64,000 bases of DNA from Philhelius pedissequus (GCA_910595825.1 OU343161.1:129651929-129715928); one strand, 5' to 3'. Numbered from the stretch's first letter, positions 45,814-57,500 are shown. Numbers and translations are program-made. The notes: a model not told the origin generated them from the letters alone.

Positions 45814-45959
45814 TATATATACATACATAGTTTGTATTAAAGTATAATCCAATATTGATAAGCTTAAGGAAAAGTGATCTCCTACCCACATAATCAAAGG
45901 CAGCACGGAAATCGATGAAAAATTCATACAATTTTCGGCCATTTCATAAGCGTAATATT

Positions 45960-47779
45960 ATGTCATATAAACAAGATTCTTTGAAGAAATTTCATTAGAT
46001 ATAAAATAAAAACTGACCAATGTTTTAATTAAAGCTAATTTAATTGATCGAATGAAGCGATAATTATCCAACAAATAATATGACAAGATGTTTGTATCCT
46101 TAATTTGCATATTTACTGACTAACGGTTCGTTTAACTTTTATTTATTTTTTCTGGCTAATTTGAAAAAAAAATCCACTAAAACTTGGTGGTACTTAACCT
46201 AATAACAATTAAAAAAGGCGGTGATAATATGAGTTTTTTTTGGAGTAATTTGATTTGATTTATTGATATGTTGTTCTTGTTTTGTGTAAAAAGGTTTAGA
46301 GTAACAGGTTTCGAAGCATTTATGTGAGTATTATGTGGATCTAATATTTCACTAGCTATTAATGTTTTTTTTTTATTTATTCGATCTACTTGGTGAGAAT
46401 TTGTGCTATTTTTGTTTTTTTTTTTTGCTTTGATGTTTGTTTTGGTTACTGATAAATATGTGATAATAATCAGAAACCTTTAAATATTTAGCTTTAGTCA
46501 AAAATATGCATACATACATTATCTACAATAAAAAAGTGTAAATAAGATATGATGTTTGTTCTTATGAAAGTATTGTATCTCTTGCTGTTATGTCTTAAAT
46601 GGCCTTCCACGTAATTTTGTTACCTTCATCAATTGTGTTATCAGTAGGTACTAAATAAAATCTGGTCAAGTGTACATAAAGTTTTGGTCAAAATAATAGT
46701 ATAGTGCAAATAAAGTAATAGTAAAGCTTTATTGGCTTAATGTTTAATACATAATAACAAAAATTTAGTATACTCTGTTCAATTTATATTTTCAGTACAG
46801 GCCTTATGGCAGAGCTTTTTCAAACACACTGGTGCCGGATGGTGTTTCCATGGCAGACAACTTAAGAAATTGCTACTGAAATATTCCACAAATCCACGTA
46901 CATTCCACCATGACCCGTCTGCTCCCCGGCTGAGATGAGACTAATCATCGCCAATTCCACTCTCGCTTATAGTGCTTATTAAAAAAAAACAAACACATTA
47001 ATTAAGAGTTAACATTGGTCCGTTGATGGAAATTCTAATACATTTTTCTTTGGTTTTCGCTATAGAGCTTTCAGAATCGAAGCTTTCTTAGAGCTTTTGA
47101 GAGCATATATTTTAAATTTAAGGAAAAAGGTGTTGTCGCTGCGTTCTTTTCTGTTTGCATCTTTTGTTTTTTTTTTTTTTTTGGAAAACGGTTAAAATGC
47201 AGCTATATATTATTTGTTGGCTATCTTTCTTAAGGCAAAATTACTATTTGAGCAAGTTTTTGATATAATTCGGTTCATTAATTAATTGCAACATTAATTT
47301 ACCAAATAGTTTTCTTATTCATGAAAATAAAATGGAGATGGTCTCGGTTATATAAATATAATATTTAAAATAATGCGGTGCAATTTGAGGTGATGTTATT
47401 ATTTTTATGCTGTGTTTATTTAAATTTAAAATGGCTTCAAGTTCTTCGAAGGACATGAGTTCCTTATTACACCTTACTTATACGTTTTTTTCTGTGATTT
47501 AATTTCACGTTAAAATACATTAGGCCTTCTGCGGACCTCTTAAAAAACGCGTCTACTATCTTACTTCTTGGAGGTGTGGAGAAAGATAGATTTATTTTTA
47601 TTTGGATTTAGTTTAATTTTTTTTTAGATTTAGTTTACGATGTACATGTTTCTGTTCATAAAATCTAAACTAACAATTGGTAACCCCAACGACATTAGTG
47701 AGAGAAATATGCCAATTTATAATGCTCACTACGGCAACTATTGAAAATGGAAAAGCTTTATAGAAATTGAAATAGCTTA
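45960..47779. other. Sequence with one less AT-rich island
   Basis: No recognised gene. Bases 46795-46985 are less AT-rich than their surroundings: TATTTTCAG could be a splice acceptor, followed by an open stretch reading YRPYGRAFSNTLVPDGVSMA to a TGA. It may be a 3'-terminal exon or conserved UTR, but no family is recognised. The rest is AT-rich. Confidence 0.35.
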
Positions 47780-48075
47780 TTGAAATCCATAATCGTAAGG
47801 TTGAAAGGCAAAGGTTCGATTCCTGCCGTTGTCTATGTCGTCTTATTTTTCCATTAAAAAACAATTCTAAAATTGTCATAAAATGAGTTGCTAGTTTACT
47901 CATTACATAACACTAACAACATGTGATTGATTAAACTAGTATAACCATAAACATGACAAAGAAATAAATAAAATAATGCGAATTATAAGAGACATAAACA
48001 AATCAGACACGGTAATTTTCTCTACATTAGTTCAGCCGCCATCCCTGGAGATAAATCTGAGACAACAACAACTTT
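47780..48075 (+). mobile_element. tRNA-derived SINE (type A, copy 2), truncated
   Basis: The B box GGTTCGATTCCTGCC (47813-47827) is intact, but the tRNA-like 5' part is degenerate. The body (TTTTTCCATTAAAAAACAAT, AATTATAAGAGACATAAACA, CCGCCATCCCTGGAGATAAA) matches the other two copies. It stops after CTGAGACAACAAC, so the LINE-like 3' tail is missing. Confidence 0.8.
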
Positions 48076-48333
48076 TTGCAAAGATTTTTTTATCAGCAAA
48101 CGTGGGTGAAATAAACGCCCAATGAATGCCTCATAAGTTAACGTAAGTTTATTTTGTATGCCTTTTGTGAAGTGGTCTATTGAAACGGTAATAATTAATA
48201 AGAAGTGCGTGGATGAAACGCTCCTGCATGAAAAATTTCATAATTTCAACTTTTTCTTTGTAAGGCTGACTGCTCTAAATAACATAATCCTGCACCAATC
48301 AGAAGTACTTTCAATATACACGTATTTAATATT

Positions 48334-49060
48334 AATTCTGCAAAAATGGGTGCTTACCACTATCCTATCGCTCTACAATTTTCATCATTCTACGACAATC
48401 AGTAGTTCTCTACATTGTTGATATTAATTCTATGCAAATGGGCGGTAGCCACGCCCTGAATTTAAAATCTCAAATTTTAAAATGTTGCCTTTGCCTGCAC
48501 TTTGAGCCCTACCTCTCTACCAAATTTTATTATTCCACGACAATCAGAAGGGCTCCAAATAATTTATACCAATTCTATGAAAATGGGCGGATGCCACGCC
48601 CCTTGAATGAAAAATCTTAAATTTTCGATTATTTACTTTGTATACACCACAAGGCCTACCGTTGTGCGAAATTACAAGATTCTACGATGTCGGGAAGTGC
48701 TTCCATTACCGTTCTACCAAATTTCTTCATTCTACGACAATAAGATTTGCTTCTTCCAATAGGTATCAATTCTGTGCAAATGGGCGATTGCCACGCCTCT
48801 GAATGTAAATTTTAAACTGTTGCCTTTGCTTGCGCTTTAAGGCCTACGCCTACGCCTGTACCAAATTTAATCATTCCATGACGGTCAGAAGTGCTCCAAA
48901 TTATGTATATCAATTCTATGAAAATGGGTGGATACCACGCCCCCTGAATGGAAAATCTTAAATTTTCGATTTTTTCCTTTGTACTCGTATATACCACAAG
49001 ACTTACCGTTGTGCGAAATTACAAGATTCTACGATGTCGGGAAGTGCTCCATAATTTTGA
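48334..49060 (+). repeat. Tandem composite repeat, ~342-bp higher-order unit
   Basis: The motif AATTCTATGMAAATGGGYGG followed by TNCCACGCC occurs at about 48427, 48569, 48768 and 48912, with a more diverged one at 48336. Distances of 142, 199 and 144 show a unit of two unlike monomers (about 342 bases) duplicated in tandem. Other shared blocks are CATTCTACGACAATCAGA and GAAATTACAAGATTCTACG. Non-coding. Confidence 0.85.
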
Positions 49061-49340
49061 TGATCTGTCAGTGAGTGAGTGATTCAATCAGTTACGATTT
49101 TTGCAGTCTTATATCTCGGGAACGACTAGAGCTAAAGAATGTCGAGTTGCCTAAGCCTGGTGAGCTTAGCAAATACTGAAAATTTCAAGTTCCTGACTTT
49201 ATTGGTAGTGAAGTTAGATGGCGGTCGAAAATCGACTGAGTTTGTTCATGTAAATAGGGTGTAGTGCCAGAACTTGGCTGGGCACTACCGTGCCCTTTGA
49301 TCCCTTGAGCGCGTGTAAGATTATAAAAAAAAGTAGGTAG
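49061..49340 (+). repeat. 3' region ending in the LINE/SINE-type tail
   Basis: The sequence after the tandem repeat ends GTGCCCTTTGATCCCTTGAG, CGCGTGTAAGATTATAAAAA. This matches the tail of the SINE at 18151 (ATCCCTTGAGCGCGTGTAGA) although the preceding body is unrelated, so this tail belongs to a third kind of element. Confidence 0.6.
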
Positions 49341-49869
49341 TATAAAATTCTTCGTGTTTGACGTTTAATTCTTTTCTTTATCGAAATACAAATATTTCTT
49401 CGTGTAAAACAATGTCAGTTACATGTTCGTTTTCACCACAGATGTTTTTCTTTGGAAAAAACCACCAACAATTTTTTTTTTGTTTGTGTTTACAAGAAAA
49501 TGAATTTAGGGCATCATGGATCAACAGCTCTGTCCCTGAAATAGTTGTTTTAGCAAGACAATGGCCCAAATAGTCTAAGAGCCGACATCAATTTAGTTAT
49601 ATAAACAAAATACATACTAATACACATTTTAATGTCCGGCAGGGTTTTTATTTTAATCAGAGCTGGTTCGGTCATTCGAAAGAAATAACTTTTCCATTTT
49701 TTGTTTCATATAGGTACATATATAAACAATACATAATTTCTCATTTATTTCAAATACTTTGATTTCAAGATTCGCCCTGCCAGAAGTCCTTAAATTATTC
49801 CAAAGTTCATTTTTCTGCTGAACAGCTGCTGCACAAGCTTTATTTTGTACTTGCGATATATATATAGGT
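49341..49869. other. No identifiable gene
   Basis: AT-rich; short ORFs without recognisable motifs. Confidence 0.4.
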
Positions 49870-50164
49870 AGGTACTATATGGCAAGTTATGGATTCGTAA
49901 AAAAGAAAGAATTTGATCAAACTTGACATTACGATGATAGCGAAGTGGGTACTGCAACTAGGTGTGTATCTCTGCCTGTCTGTCCTCGCGTCTACAGCCT
50001 TAGCGGTTGGATGGCTTTGATTCAAAATTGGTACCTATTGTTTTTCCGGTAATATGCACACACGTTTTTTTTCATTTTTTAAAACGAAAAATGACGGCAA
50101 CTGAAAATTCATATTTTTATCAAAAACGGCTCCAACGATTTTTATAAAAAAAATGTCAGTTCAT
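49870..50164 (+). repeat. Dispersed repeat, left part (split by piggyBac)
   Basis: GGCAAGTTATGGATTCGTAA, TTGATCAAACTTGACATTAC, CTGTCTGTCCTCGCGTCTAC, AAAAACGGCTCCAACGAT and GTCAGTTCATTAA, collinear with 22275-22600. Confidence 0.75.
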
Positions 50165-50168
50165 TAAC

Positions 50169-51805
50169 CCATTACCTGCCATTGTACTCAATTGAGTACA
50201 GTATTTTTTTGTTATACTTTTGTGTCGTGCATATTTTGTTTTAAGCAGTTTTGTGTCCTTGCGAAAGTAAAATGTTAGTTAAAATGTACATGTCGTTTTA
50301 TTTGTGAATAACTAATTCTGATTAATAGATTTTTTGCCAAAGAACTACATTAGTCGGGTTTTATTTTCCCCGGCTATTGTTGACAATTTTCATTCAAAAA
50401 AATATTTTTTTTGGTCATGGTAAGTGATCAACAAAAGTGTTGTACTCAATTGAGTACACAGCCAAAACCGTGCTAATTTTTTTTTCTCACTGGTTTTGCA
50501 GATAAATGGGTTTTTCAACAAATACCCCTAACATCTTTTATGGTATGCGCTACGCAAATATCTACATGGCTGTTCATGATATTCCGGATGGTGGAAATGA
50601 AAGAAATGATAAGGATATTGTGGTAATTCCACCGGATGTTGATATTTAAACGGACGGGGAGGATTTATGCGACGATGACTTGCTTGAGCATCCCAGGAGC
50701 AGTGGAGATCAAAGTCAACGATGGATATGAAAGCGAAGACGATATTCCACTTGCTTATCTAGAGAAATTAAGCTCAGCCAGATGTGAGAGGTGAGTCTCA
50801 GGATAATGCTACAAAATGGTCAAAGCATGTGGTTTATTCTACTGAAGTAGACGAAACTGTCCACTATTTGGAAAATGTATCCAAAATAAAAGAAAAGTTA
50901 GAATCGGAAAGCTAAGTTCGAATATTTAAACAGTTTTTCGATGATGAAGTAATGAAATTGATTGTTGGTCAAAGCCGGATATACGCAGTGGACCAAAACT
51001 GTCATACGTTCATGTTTACGAAGAATTTGAAATAATTTTTTGGTATAATGATTTTTTCAGGATATCACACTTTACCTCACGAGGCGTTTAGATGGTAGCT
51101 TTGGTGAAATAATTTGGCTATCATTCTGCAAAGCAGTATATCCGTGGAAAGCATCTTTATTTTGTCTAGAAAGAGTGGAGTCTTTGCAGTTGTGATGGAT
51201 ATTGCTATAACTTTGGCATATACTGCGGTGCCAAAAATGGAAGCCCAAGCAGTAATTGTTTACCGCTTGGATCTCGAGTGGTGATCGACTAACTGAAGAT
51301 AGTAAAAAAAAGGCAAGTGAGCACAGCGAAAAAAAGGATTTCGTGCAAATGGACCGGTTCGTGACAATAGAACAAAGAAATGTGGTAAAAGCTTGGCCGA
51401 TACATTGTTAGCAAACCAAAGAAAATCCCAATCTACTTCCATTTGTCAGGACCATTGCAAGGAATTATATACATTCAGGTCCGTCAACAAAAGCACCAAA
51501 TAATACTTTTACATTGAACACGGATATTAGCCAAAAAAAAATTAAAAATCAACTAAGATGCCCAATATGTCACAGTAGAGTTCGAAGGATATCGAAAAGT
51601 GTATTGCAAAATATTTCCTAACTAGGTAATAAATGTACCCATATCTGGCCAGTGTACTCGTTTAAGTTCACCCCTCTAAGTACCAAACTTAAAAAAAAAT
51701 ATTTTTTTAAAAAATTGTATTTTTAGTCATAAATATAACTGATTAAACAGGATTTTAAAGGATTTTCATTTACCTTTATTTTTAAGGTGCTTTGTATTTA
51801 ATGGG
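50169..51805 (+). mobile_element. piggyBac-family relic with TTAA duplication
   Basis: Starts CCCATTACCTGCCATTGTAC and ends GTATTTAATGGG; TTAA stands on both sides (50165-50168 and 51806-51809). The flanking repeat is otherwise continuous with 22590-22610, which shows the empty site. The coding relic reads YGMRYANIYMAVHDIPDGG and NDKDIVVIPPDVDI (N-terminal region), GYHTLPHEA, VVMDIAITLAYTAVPKM, and a C-terminal Cys-rich trace CPICHSRVRR near 51560. Stops and deletions throughout; at 1637 bases it is about two thirds of a full element. The left end has two exact copies of the 16-bp palindrome GTACTCAATTGAGTAC (50185 and 50442) and the right end a decayed one near 51654. Confidence 0.9.
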
Positions 51806-51809
51806 TTAA

Positions 51810-52330
51810 TGAAGGGAAAAGTTACTTTTTTAAGTTTTTTGGAAAAAAAAGGTTATTTTTGTTACCTCTGGTAAAAACATATTTATGGTTTTCGATTTTC
51901 TGGAAAACGGTTCATTTGATGTTTTTTATTTTTTTTAGGCAGACGCTTCTATAAAGTTTTAACATTAATGTAAGCCCAGATTTTTCAATTTTTTTTAATA
52001 AAAAAAACAAGACTTTTTTCTTGAAAGCTCAATATTTCCTAAACGACTCAATCTATTTTTTCGAAAATTCGTATTTAGGAGTTCTTTGATATAACACAAG
52101 AAACAACGGTACATCCCATACAAATGTTGAAATACCGTTAAGAAAAAATGTATTTCTCAGAAAGGGCTCCAAGAATCTTAATAAATAGAATATACGACTG
52201 GATCGCACGAACTTGCTCTCATGTTCGATCACATCGTATACAAAAGGTTTCTATTATGAATCTAAATATATTTTCACATTTTAATTTCTTAAATACAACA
52301 TTTTTTTTGAATTTTTTTCTAAACACTAAA
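51810..52330 (+). repeat. Dispersed repeat, right part
   Basis: TGAAGGGAAAAGTTAC, ATTTTCTGGAAAACGG, CATCCCATACAAATGTTGAA, and ACGACTGGATCGCACGAACT followed by GTTCGATCACATCGTAT. It continues the copy interrupted by the piggyBac element. Confidence 0.7.
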
Positions 52331-52942
52331 CTTTGTATGAAAATTTTAAATAGTTAATAATATAAACTTAAAAACTAAATTTCAAAAAAAAATATATAAC
52401 CGTTTCCGATATACATACATATTTATAATATACATAAATGTATGAGGGTCTAGATATTATAGATATTCAGTGACGGATGCCAAAATAAGCAAAACATAAT
52501 AAAATCTCTTTACATTTTATCTGTTAAGGAGGAAAAAAAAGATGCTATTTGAATTTCTAGACAAATAAGAATTTATGAAAAAAAAAACAAAAATCGTTGG
52601 AGCCGCTTAAAAAATATTTTTTTATCTATAAAATGTTATAAACATATTTAGAAAAAAAATTTAAACGCCATATTGAAGAATTTATTAATATACATACAAA
52701 GTTTGAATTTAAAAAAAAAAATCTGTTTTTGAAAAGTCTATTTTTTGAAAAAAAAAAATGTATTTATTTTTTAAAAATCGAAAAACCAATTTTCAGAAAA
52801 TTTGAATAGGTATGAACTTTTGCATAAAAAAATTATTTTAATCGACTTATCCAATAGTAAGAAAGCGAAAATATGTAAAGTTGTTCTATGTGAAGTATAC
52901 CGTACGCCGAAGTACAGTCACGTATAAGTACGCAAAATAAAA
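52331..52942. repeat. Dispersed repeat remnants
   Basis: AT-rich, with GTTGGAGCCGCTTAAAAA and TAAGTACGCAAAATAAAA, the latter being the flank shared with 23085-23105 (complement). No gene. Confidence 0.5.
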
Positions 52943-52944
52943 TA

Positions 52945-54213
52945 AAGGGTTATCCATGTTGCGGTTTCAAAAGTATAGGGCTAGAATTCGACATCTGTCA
53001 AACTAAGTTGTTAAGCCAATTTTATTTTTCAGGTGAAAGTCTGACATTTACGAAAATGTATCGCTTAACTATCGCACAACGCATAAAAATTGCTAAAACC
53101 TACTACAAAAATGGTGATTGATTATGGTTTACATAATCGTCCAATTACGCAAGCAATTGGCAAGATTGTAAAGAAATTTGAAGCTACTGGATTGGGTACA
53201 ACTATTGTAAGGCCTGTCCATCATCGTTTCGCTCGTACCACTGAAAATATCGCTGTTTTAAGTGAAAGTGTTGCCGAAGACCCGAATGTGTCGATGCCTC
53301 GTTGTTCTCAGTAATTAGGACTGTCTTACGGCACATTATGGCGTATTTTGCATTTGGATCTACACCTACAACCATATAAAGTCCAGCTCACACAACAACT
53401 GAAGCCAGCTGACCATTCACAACGTCGTAGATACGTCGAATGGGTGCTTGAACAACAGGCGGTGGACGTCGATTTTTCGAACAAAATTTTCTTCGGCGAC
53501 GAAGCACTTTTCTCACTCGGTGGGTATGGTAATAAACAAAATTGTCGTACTTGGGATTCTGAAAATCCTCAAGTAATTAAAGAGAGGCCATTATATCCAC
53601 AAAAAGTCACTTTTTGTGGCGCTCTTTGGTCCGGAACTGTGATTGGACCTTACTTCTTCGAAAACGACGATGGAAAGACTGTCACCGTCAATTCGGAGCG
53701 TTATGGTCAAATTATAACCGACATTTTTTGCCGGCTATTGAAGAATACGACTTGGAGAATATGTGGTTTCAACAAGACGGTGCCACGTGCCACACAACTC
53801 GAGCGAATATGGCTTTATTGCAAGAGACATTTCTTGGCCGCGTAATTTCTCGTCGTGGCGATATCAACTGGCCACCAAGATCATGCGATTTGGCACCGCT
53901 GGACTTTTTTTTTGTGGGGCCACGCGAAAGACCGTGTTTATGCAGATAAAGCTTTAACTCTTGAGCACTTGAAAACCAACATTCGTCAAGTTTTGGCTGA
54001 GATACCGCCCAATATGTATCAAAAAGTGGTCGAAAATTACCTCAAAAGAATCGATGCTTGCAACAATTCGCGTGGTTGTCATTTAAATGATGTAGTGTTT
54101 CACACATAATGCCAACGTTCAATCTTTATAATAAAAGAGAAATATCATGAACAAAATATTTTGTATGTGTTTTATTTACGTTTACTTTTGAAACCGCAAA
54201 ATGGATAACCCAT
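52945..54213 (+). mobile_element. DD41D-type mariner (family M1, copy C)
   Basis: 1269 bases between TA dinucleotides. Ends AAGGGTTATCCATGTTGCGG and, minus strand, ATGGGTTATCCATTTTGCGG, continuing TTTCAAAAGTA on both sides (28-bp terminal inverted repeats). The transposase reads from MYRLTIAQRIKIAKTYYKNG (53056) to HLNDVVFHT (54107). It is broken by a small deletion and stop near 53113, a TAA at 53312, and frameshifts near 53720 and in the T run near 53910. Catalytic residues are present: FFGDEALF, FQQDGATCHTTRANM, and WPPRSCDLAPLDFFF, with 41 residues between the second and third Asp (DD41D). Dead, but only a handful of changes away from its relatives. Confidence 0.93.
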
Positions 54214-54299
54214 TATTTTTTTCACTTAAAAGTGGACTGCACTAGTTAGGAAACACACACAATTTTTACTATGTATATATCTTTAAAAATCACATGAAT

Positions 54300-54560
54300 A
54301 TCACATAATGGAATGGATATAACTACCCACCTACAGCCTTCACTTTCATTACAAATATATGCGTACATATTTACACACCTAGGTTGAGGTTCCATCTTAT
54401 ATAGGTTCGTATATATTACCCTCCTAATTTTCGTTATAAAAAACCATTTAAATATTTATTTGTAGGTAGGCACCTATGTAAGTATGTACCCATTTCTTGA
54501 ATCATCCATTCGACAATTCAAGTTCGTACGATCCAGTCGCTCATTTTATTTCTCATCCAC
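54300..54560 (+). repeat. Dispersed repeat, copy pair with 61375-61715
   Basis: CACTTTCATTACAAATAT, ACACCTAGG, ATTACCCTCCTAATTT, ACCATTTAAATAT, GGTAGGCACCT, GAATCATCCATTCGA, then directly AAGTTCGTACGATCCAGTCG. The copy at 61375 has about 110 additional bases between the last two blocks. Confidence 0.7.
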
Positions 54561-54931
54561 TCGGTTCCAGGGATGTGCAAAGAACATGATTTTAACAAAA
54601 ATTTACCTGAAAATGTCCTTTTTTAGATTGGTGAAACTAAAAAGATTTAATGGTCTGATAAAATTTAAGAGGATTTTTGATAAAAATGGTTAATGCTTGC
54701 TTATGAAATTGGCCATTAGCCACCTACATACATAGAACACGTTACTAATCATCGAATAGAGAAATTGGGTGAAATACCTTTTTTCGAAAACTATTTACTT
54801 GTTTTAAAAAGAGTACAAGTTAAAATTGTAACACAATCATGATCACACAGTATGACTATTTTGAATTTTTGGAATTTTATATCACAATAAAATGACCTCA
54901 CAAAATTCAATTTTCTAAAAATTAAGTCACT

Positions 54932-55450
54932 TACACCCAAATTAATAAACATGGACTAGGGAAGGTTTAGCACTTATTCCGTGGATTAAGTACGAAATGC
55001 TATTAATAAAACAGAATTTTTGCTATTTAACGTTTACCAACTTAGTTCGTCGCTAGACCATCTAAGACGGTGGTCTAGTGAAGGACTAAGAATTGACATT
55101 TGAGAACAAAATTTACAAGGACATAGAATAAAATGAACTAGAGTTGATACTTATTGTAGTAGAATTTGTTCGATTTTTTTTAATAAGAAATTTTAGTGCA
55201 TGGAATACCACTAACTCTTATTCTAAGGTTTTGTTAGTCCATGTACTAAAGGTAGACTAAGCGTTTTTGTTAAAGTTATAGTTTTCGAAATATTTTTGAA
55301 GACGGCAATTTCACCCAGCATAACTCCTCTTAAAATGTTTAATTTCCGTCCAAATCTCCACGGTTCTTGAGAAAATGTTTAGGACAACACAATAAAGCTC
55401 TCCAACGAAATTCATTTTTGTCGATATTTTTTTCCTAATTTTGCCATTAA
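54932..55450. mobile_element. MITE-like repeat D, copy 1
   Basis: Shares with 58512-58980 the words ACACCCAAATTAATAAACAT, GGACTAGGG, the central palindrome-like CTAGACCATCTAAGACGGTG GTCTAG (as two blocks), ACTAAGAATTGACATTT, and GGACTAAGCG/AGACTAAGCG. The outer part 55360-55440 (AAAGCTCTCCAACGAAATTC) matches the complement of 58870-58930, so the pair is rearranged there. No ORF. Confidence 0.65.
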
Positions 55451-57170
55451 ATTGTTTAATATTCGGTGGTTATAAGCCGCATAAAGCGTGAAGGCTAATC
55501 GAAATTCGTCTAGTATTTCTATATACTGCAATCAGCTGCTTAGTTGAATAATATTTAATTGGAAAAATTTTGTCAGCTGATTGAATTATTATTATTAACA
55601 GTTCATATTCATCATCAAGAAATATATTAAGTTAATTTTGCCTATATGATTTTCAGGACTTGCAGATGCAAACTAAACAATCGTTTAATTTAATAATGAT
55701 CTTAAAAGCTGTTATTATTTTTTCCGGTTACTCTATTTGTATTTTATGTATCAGGCCTCATATTAAGAATTTTGACCACAATTTCAAAAATATTTCAATT
55801 GTTCAGTAAGTAATTAGTAATCCCTTGACGACTGACTGATTCAAAACTTTCGATTAATAGTCGAAAAATTGATTTAATTTGACTCAGAGGGCATAAACAT
55901 TATAAAATCCTAAATTTAACACTCAGGTGCTTCTTGGTGAAAGCTTTATAATTTTTACATTACTATGATAATGCATGGATCTGTCTGCATCTACCACAGA
56001 AGGGTTTATTGGTTGGAAGCACTTTTTTAAACACAAATAACCTGCTGACCAAATACCTACTTACTATACATACATATACAAATTACAGAAGAGAACGTAA
56101 TGAAAGAATGTGCATCTTTGTACCGTGTGGAAATTTATTGAATTTCCTTTTTGTAAGACGATTCCGAGAATCAGCACATTCTGATTTGACTTGGTCAATG
56201 GCAATCGACTACCGCCTGGAGAGTGGACATGCAATACGAAACAACACAATGATTGCTGCCAAACAATTTTCTTGTCATTTTTTCCGGTTTTGACATCTAT
56301 TACATACCGATTGATTGATTGTTACAGTAGGTATGGATACGAAGATAGAGCATTAAAAAAGTGTTTTCAAAGAAATCAATGAAATTCCATCAATGATCAA
56401 CTTTAAAAAATTGTATTCACTTCATTTATAGTAAGTTGGCAAAAGGAATTTATATTGTCATTAGGAAAGATGGACTCTTGAAGTTGGTTCATTAACTTAA
56501 ATATACAATTTTTGTCCCTTAAACTAGAATGTGCTTTTCTGAAAGTTCTTAGGCCTCAACGCCAATTCAACCTCAAAATTATGTTACATTTGTTACAATT
56601 TCAAGAAATTTAAGCCGGTTGGTTTGTTTGACACACAAAATGAATATTATAAACGGTGTAAACAGGATGATCTCTTTAATGGTTTAGACAAAAACACTGA
56701 TATTTTCACAAGCCAAGAAGATAAACTAACGATCAAATCTAAAATATAAACCTACTACAGACATGCTATTGAAGTTTATTCGAGTATCACAACTGCCTGG
56801 GAAATTTTATTTAGCTTTCTCTCACATTCGAAAAAAAACTGCTCAAAAGTCGCAGTGTAATAGCAGAATTAGGTCTCAGAACTATAAAGTATCTTTGTTA
56901 ACTTTTTCCTCTGGTAAAGTTGTTTTCCTGCCACACCGCTCCCACTGGATATGAACGACTTCCAATATCCAAATAGTAGCAATCTGATTTTAATAAATAT
57001 GTTAATTTAAATATGTTAATTCGCTACATGCGCAGAGATTTTTGTGCTCCCATGGCATAGATAATAATGTAATCGTATAGACGCTAACTTGTTCCTTACT
57101 TCGCTTATGTGAACAAATAACAAAAAAAAATTCAAATGTATCATGAAATCTTCATTATTAATCTAAAGAA
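55451..57170. other. No identifiable gene
   Basis: AT-rich; ORFs up to 94 codons (56009-56293) have no recognisable domain. Confidence 0.4.
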
Positions 57171-57175
57171 CCATT

Positions 57176-57500
57176 CTTGACGTTTACATTTTTAAGATAA
57201 TTCTCTTCAAATGTTGGCCGCAACTGAGCCGTAACTCGCCAATGACTAGGTTCACAATTTTCTATGACGCGAATTAAGGGTAAATTTGGCTTCCAAAGCT
57301 TCAATCATAGCTGGCGTATCCGCACAAACACCTTAGATCTACGAGGTGGTCGAGAGCTCGGGCTTCAATTTCAGGCAAAAAATAGTCCGTTATCATGGCG
57401 CCATTACGAGTTTTATTTGCAGTAACTTTGCCGCCAGCCTCATTTCTGAAGACAAACGGACCGATGATTCCCCCGGTCCATTTTTTGAAGAAAAAAAAAT
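57176..57500 (-). pseudogene. Degraded DD41D-type mariner relic (family M4)
   Basis: Minus strand: WTGGIIGPFVFRNEAGGKVT, ITDYFLPEIEA, then a jump to sequence resembling the C-terminal part (LTPL-like segment lost; AELRPTFEEN at the end, near 57205). It matches the region between the first and second catalytic residues of M1/M2 transposases, but with no TIR found and much deletion. Old relic. Confidence 0.6.

Larger units (their letters stand above)
44398..45955 (-). mobile_element. LINE copy E with hAT-like and mariner insertions
   Basis: Minus-strand reverse-transcriptase relic in three pieces. Right piece (45816-45955): LYEFFIDFRAAFDYVGRRSL, motif A. After the mariner, the middle piece (44938-45212): NAGATVWDGLSMSEWFNTSS, LSPLFFSLILDDV (motif B) and MYADEIVLLAETPNMI (motif C, second Asp changed to Glu), then GEYCNHWN. 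After the hAT-like insertion, the left piece (44398-44527): the NLHI-type residues, then KVKVFRNN and REEKWF (motif D/E). The three pieces are collinear within one protein, showing two separate later insertions. Confidence 0.8.
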
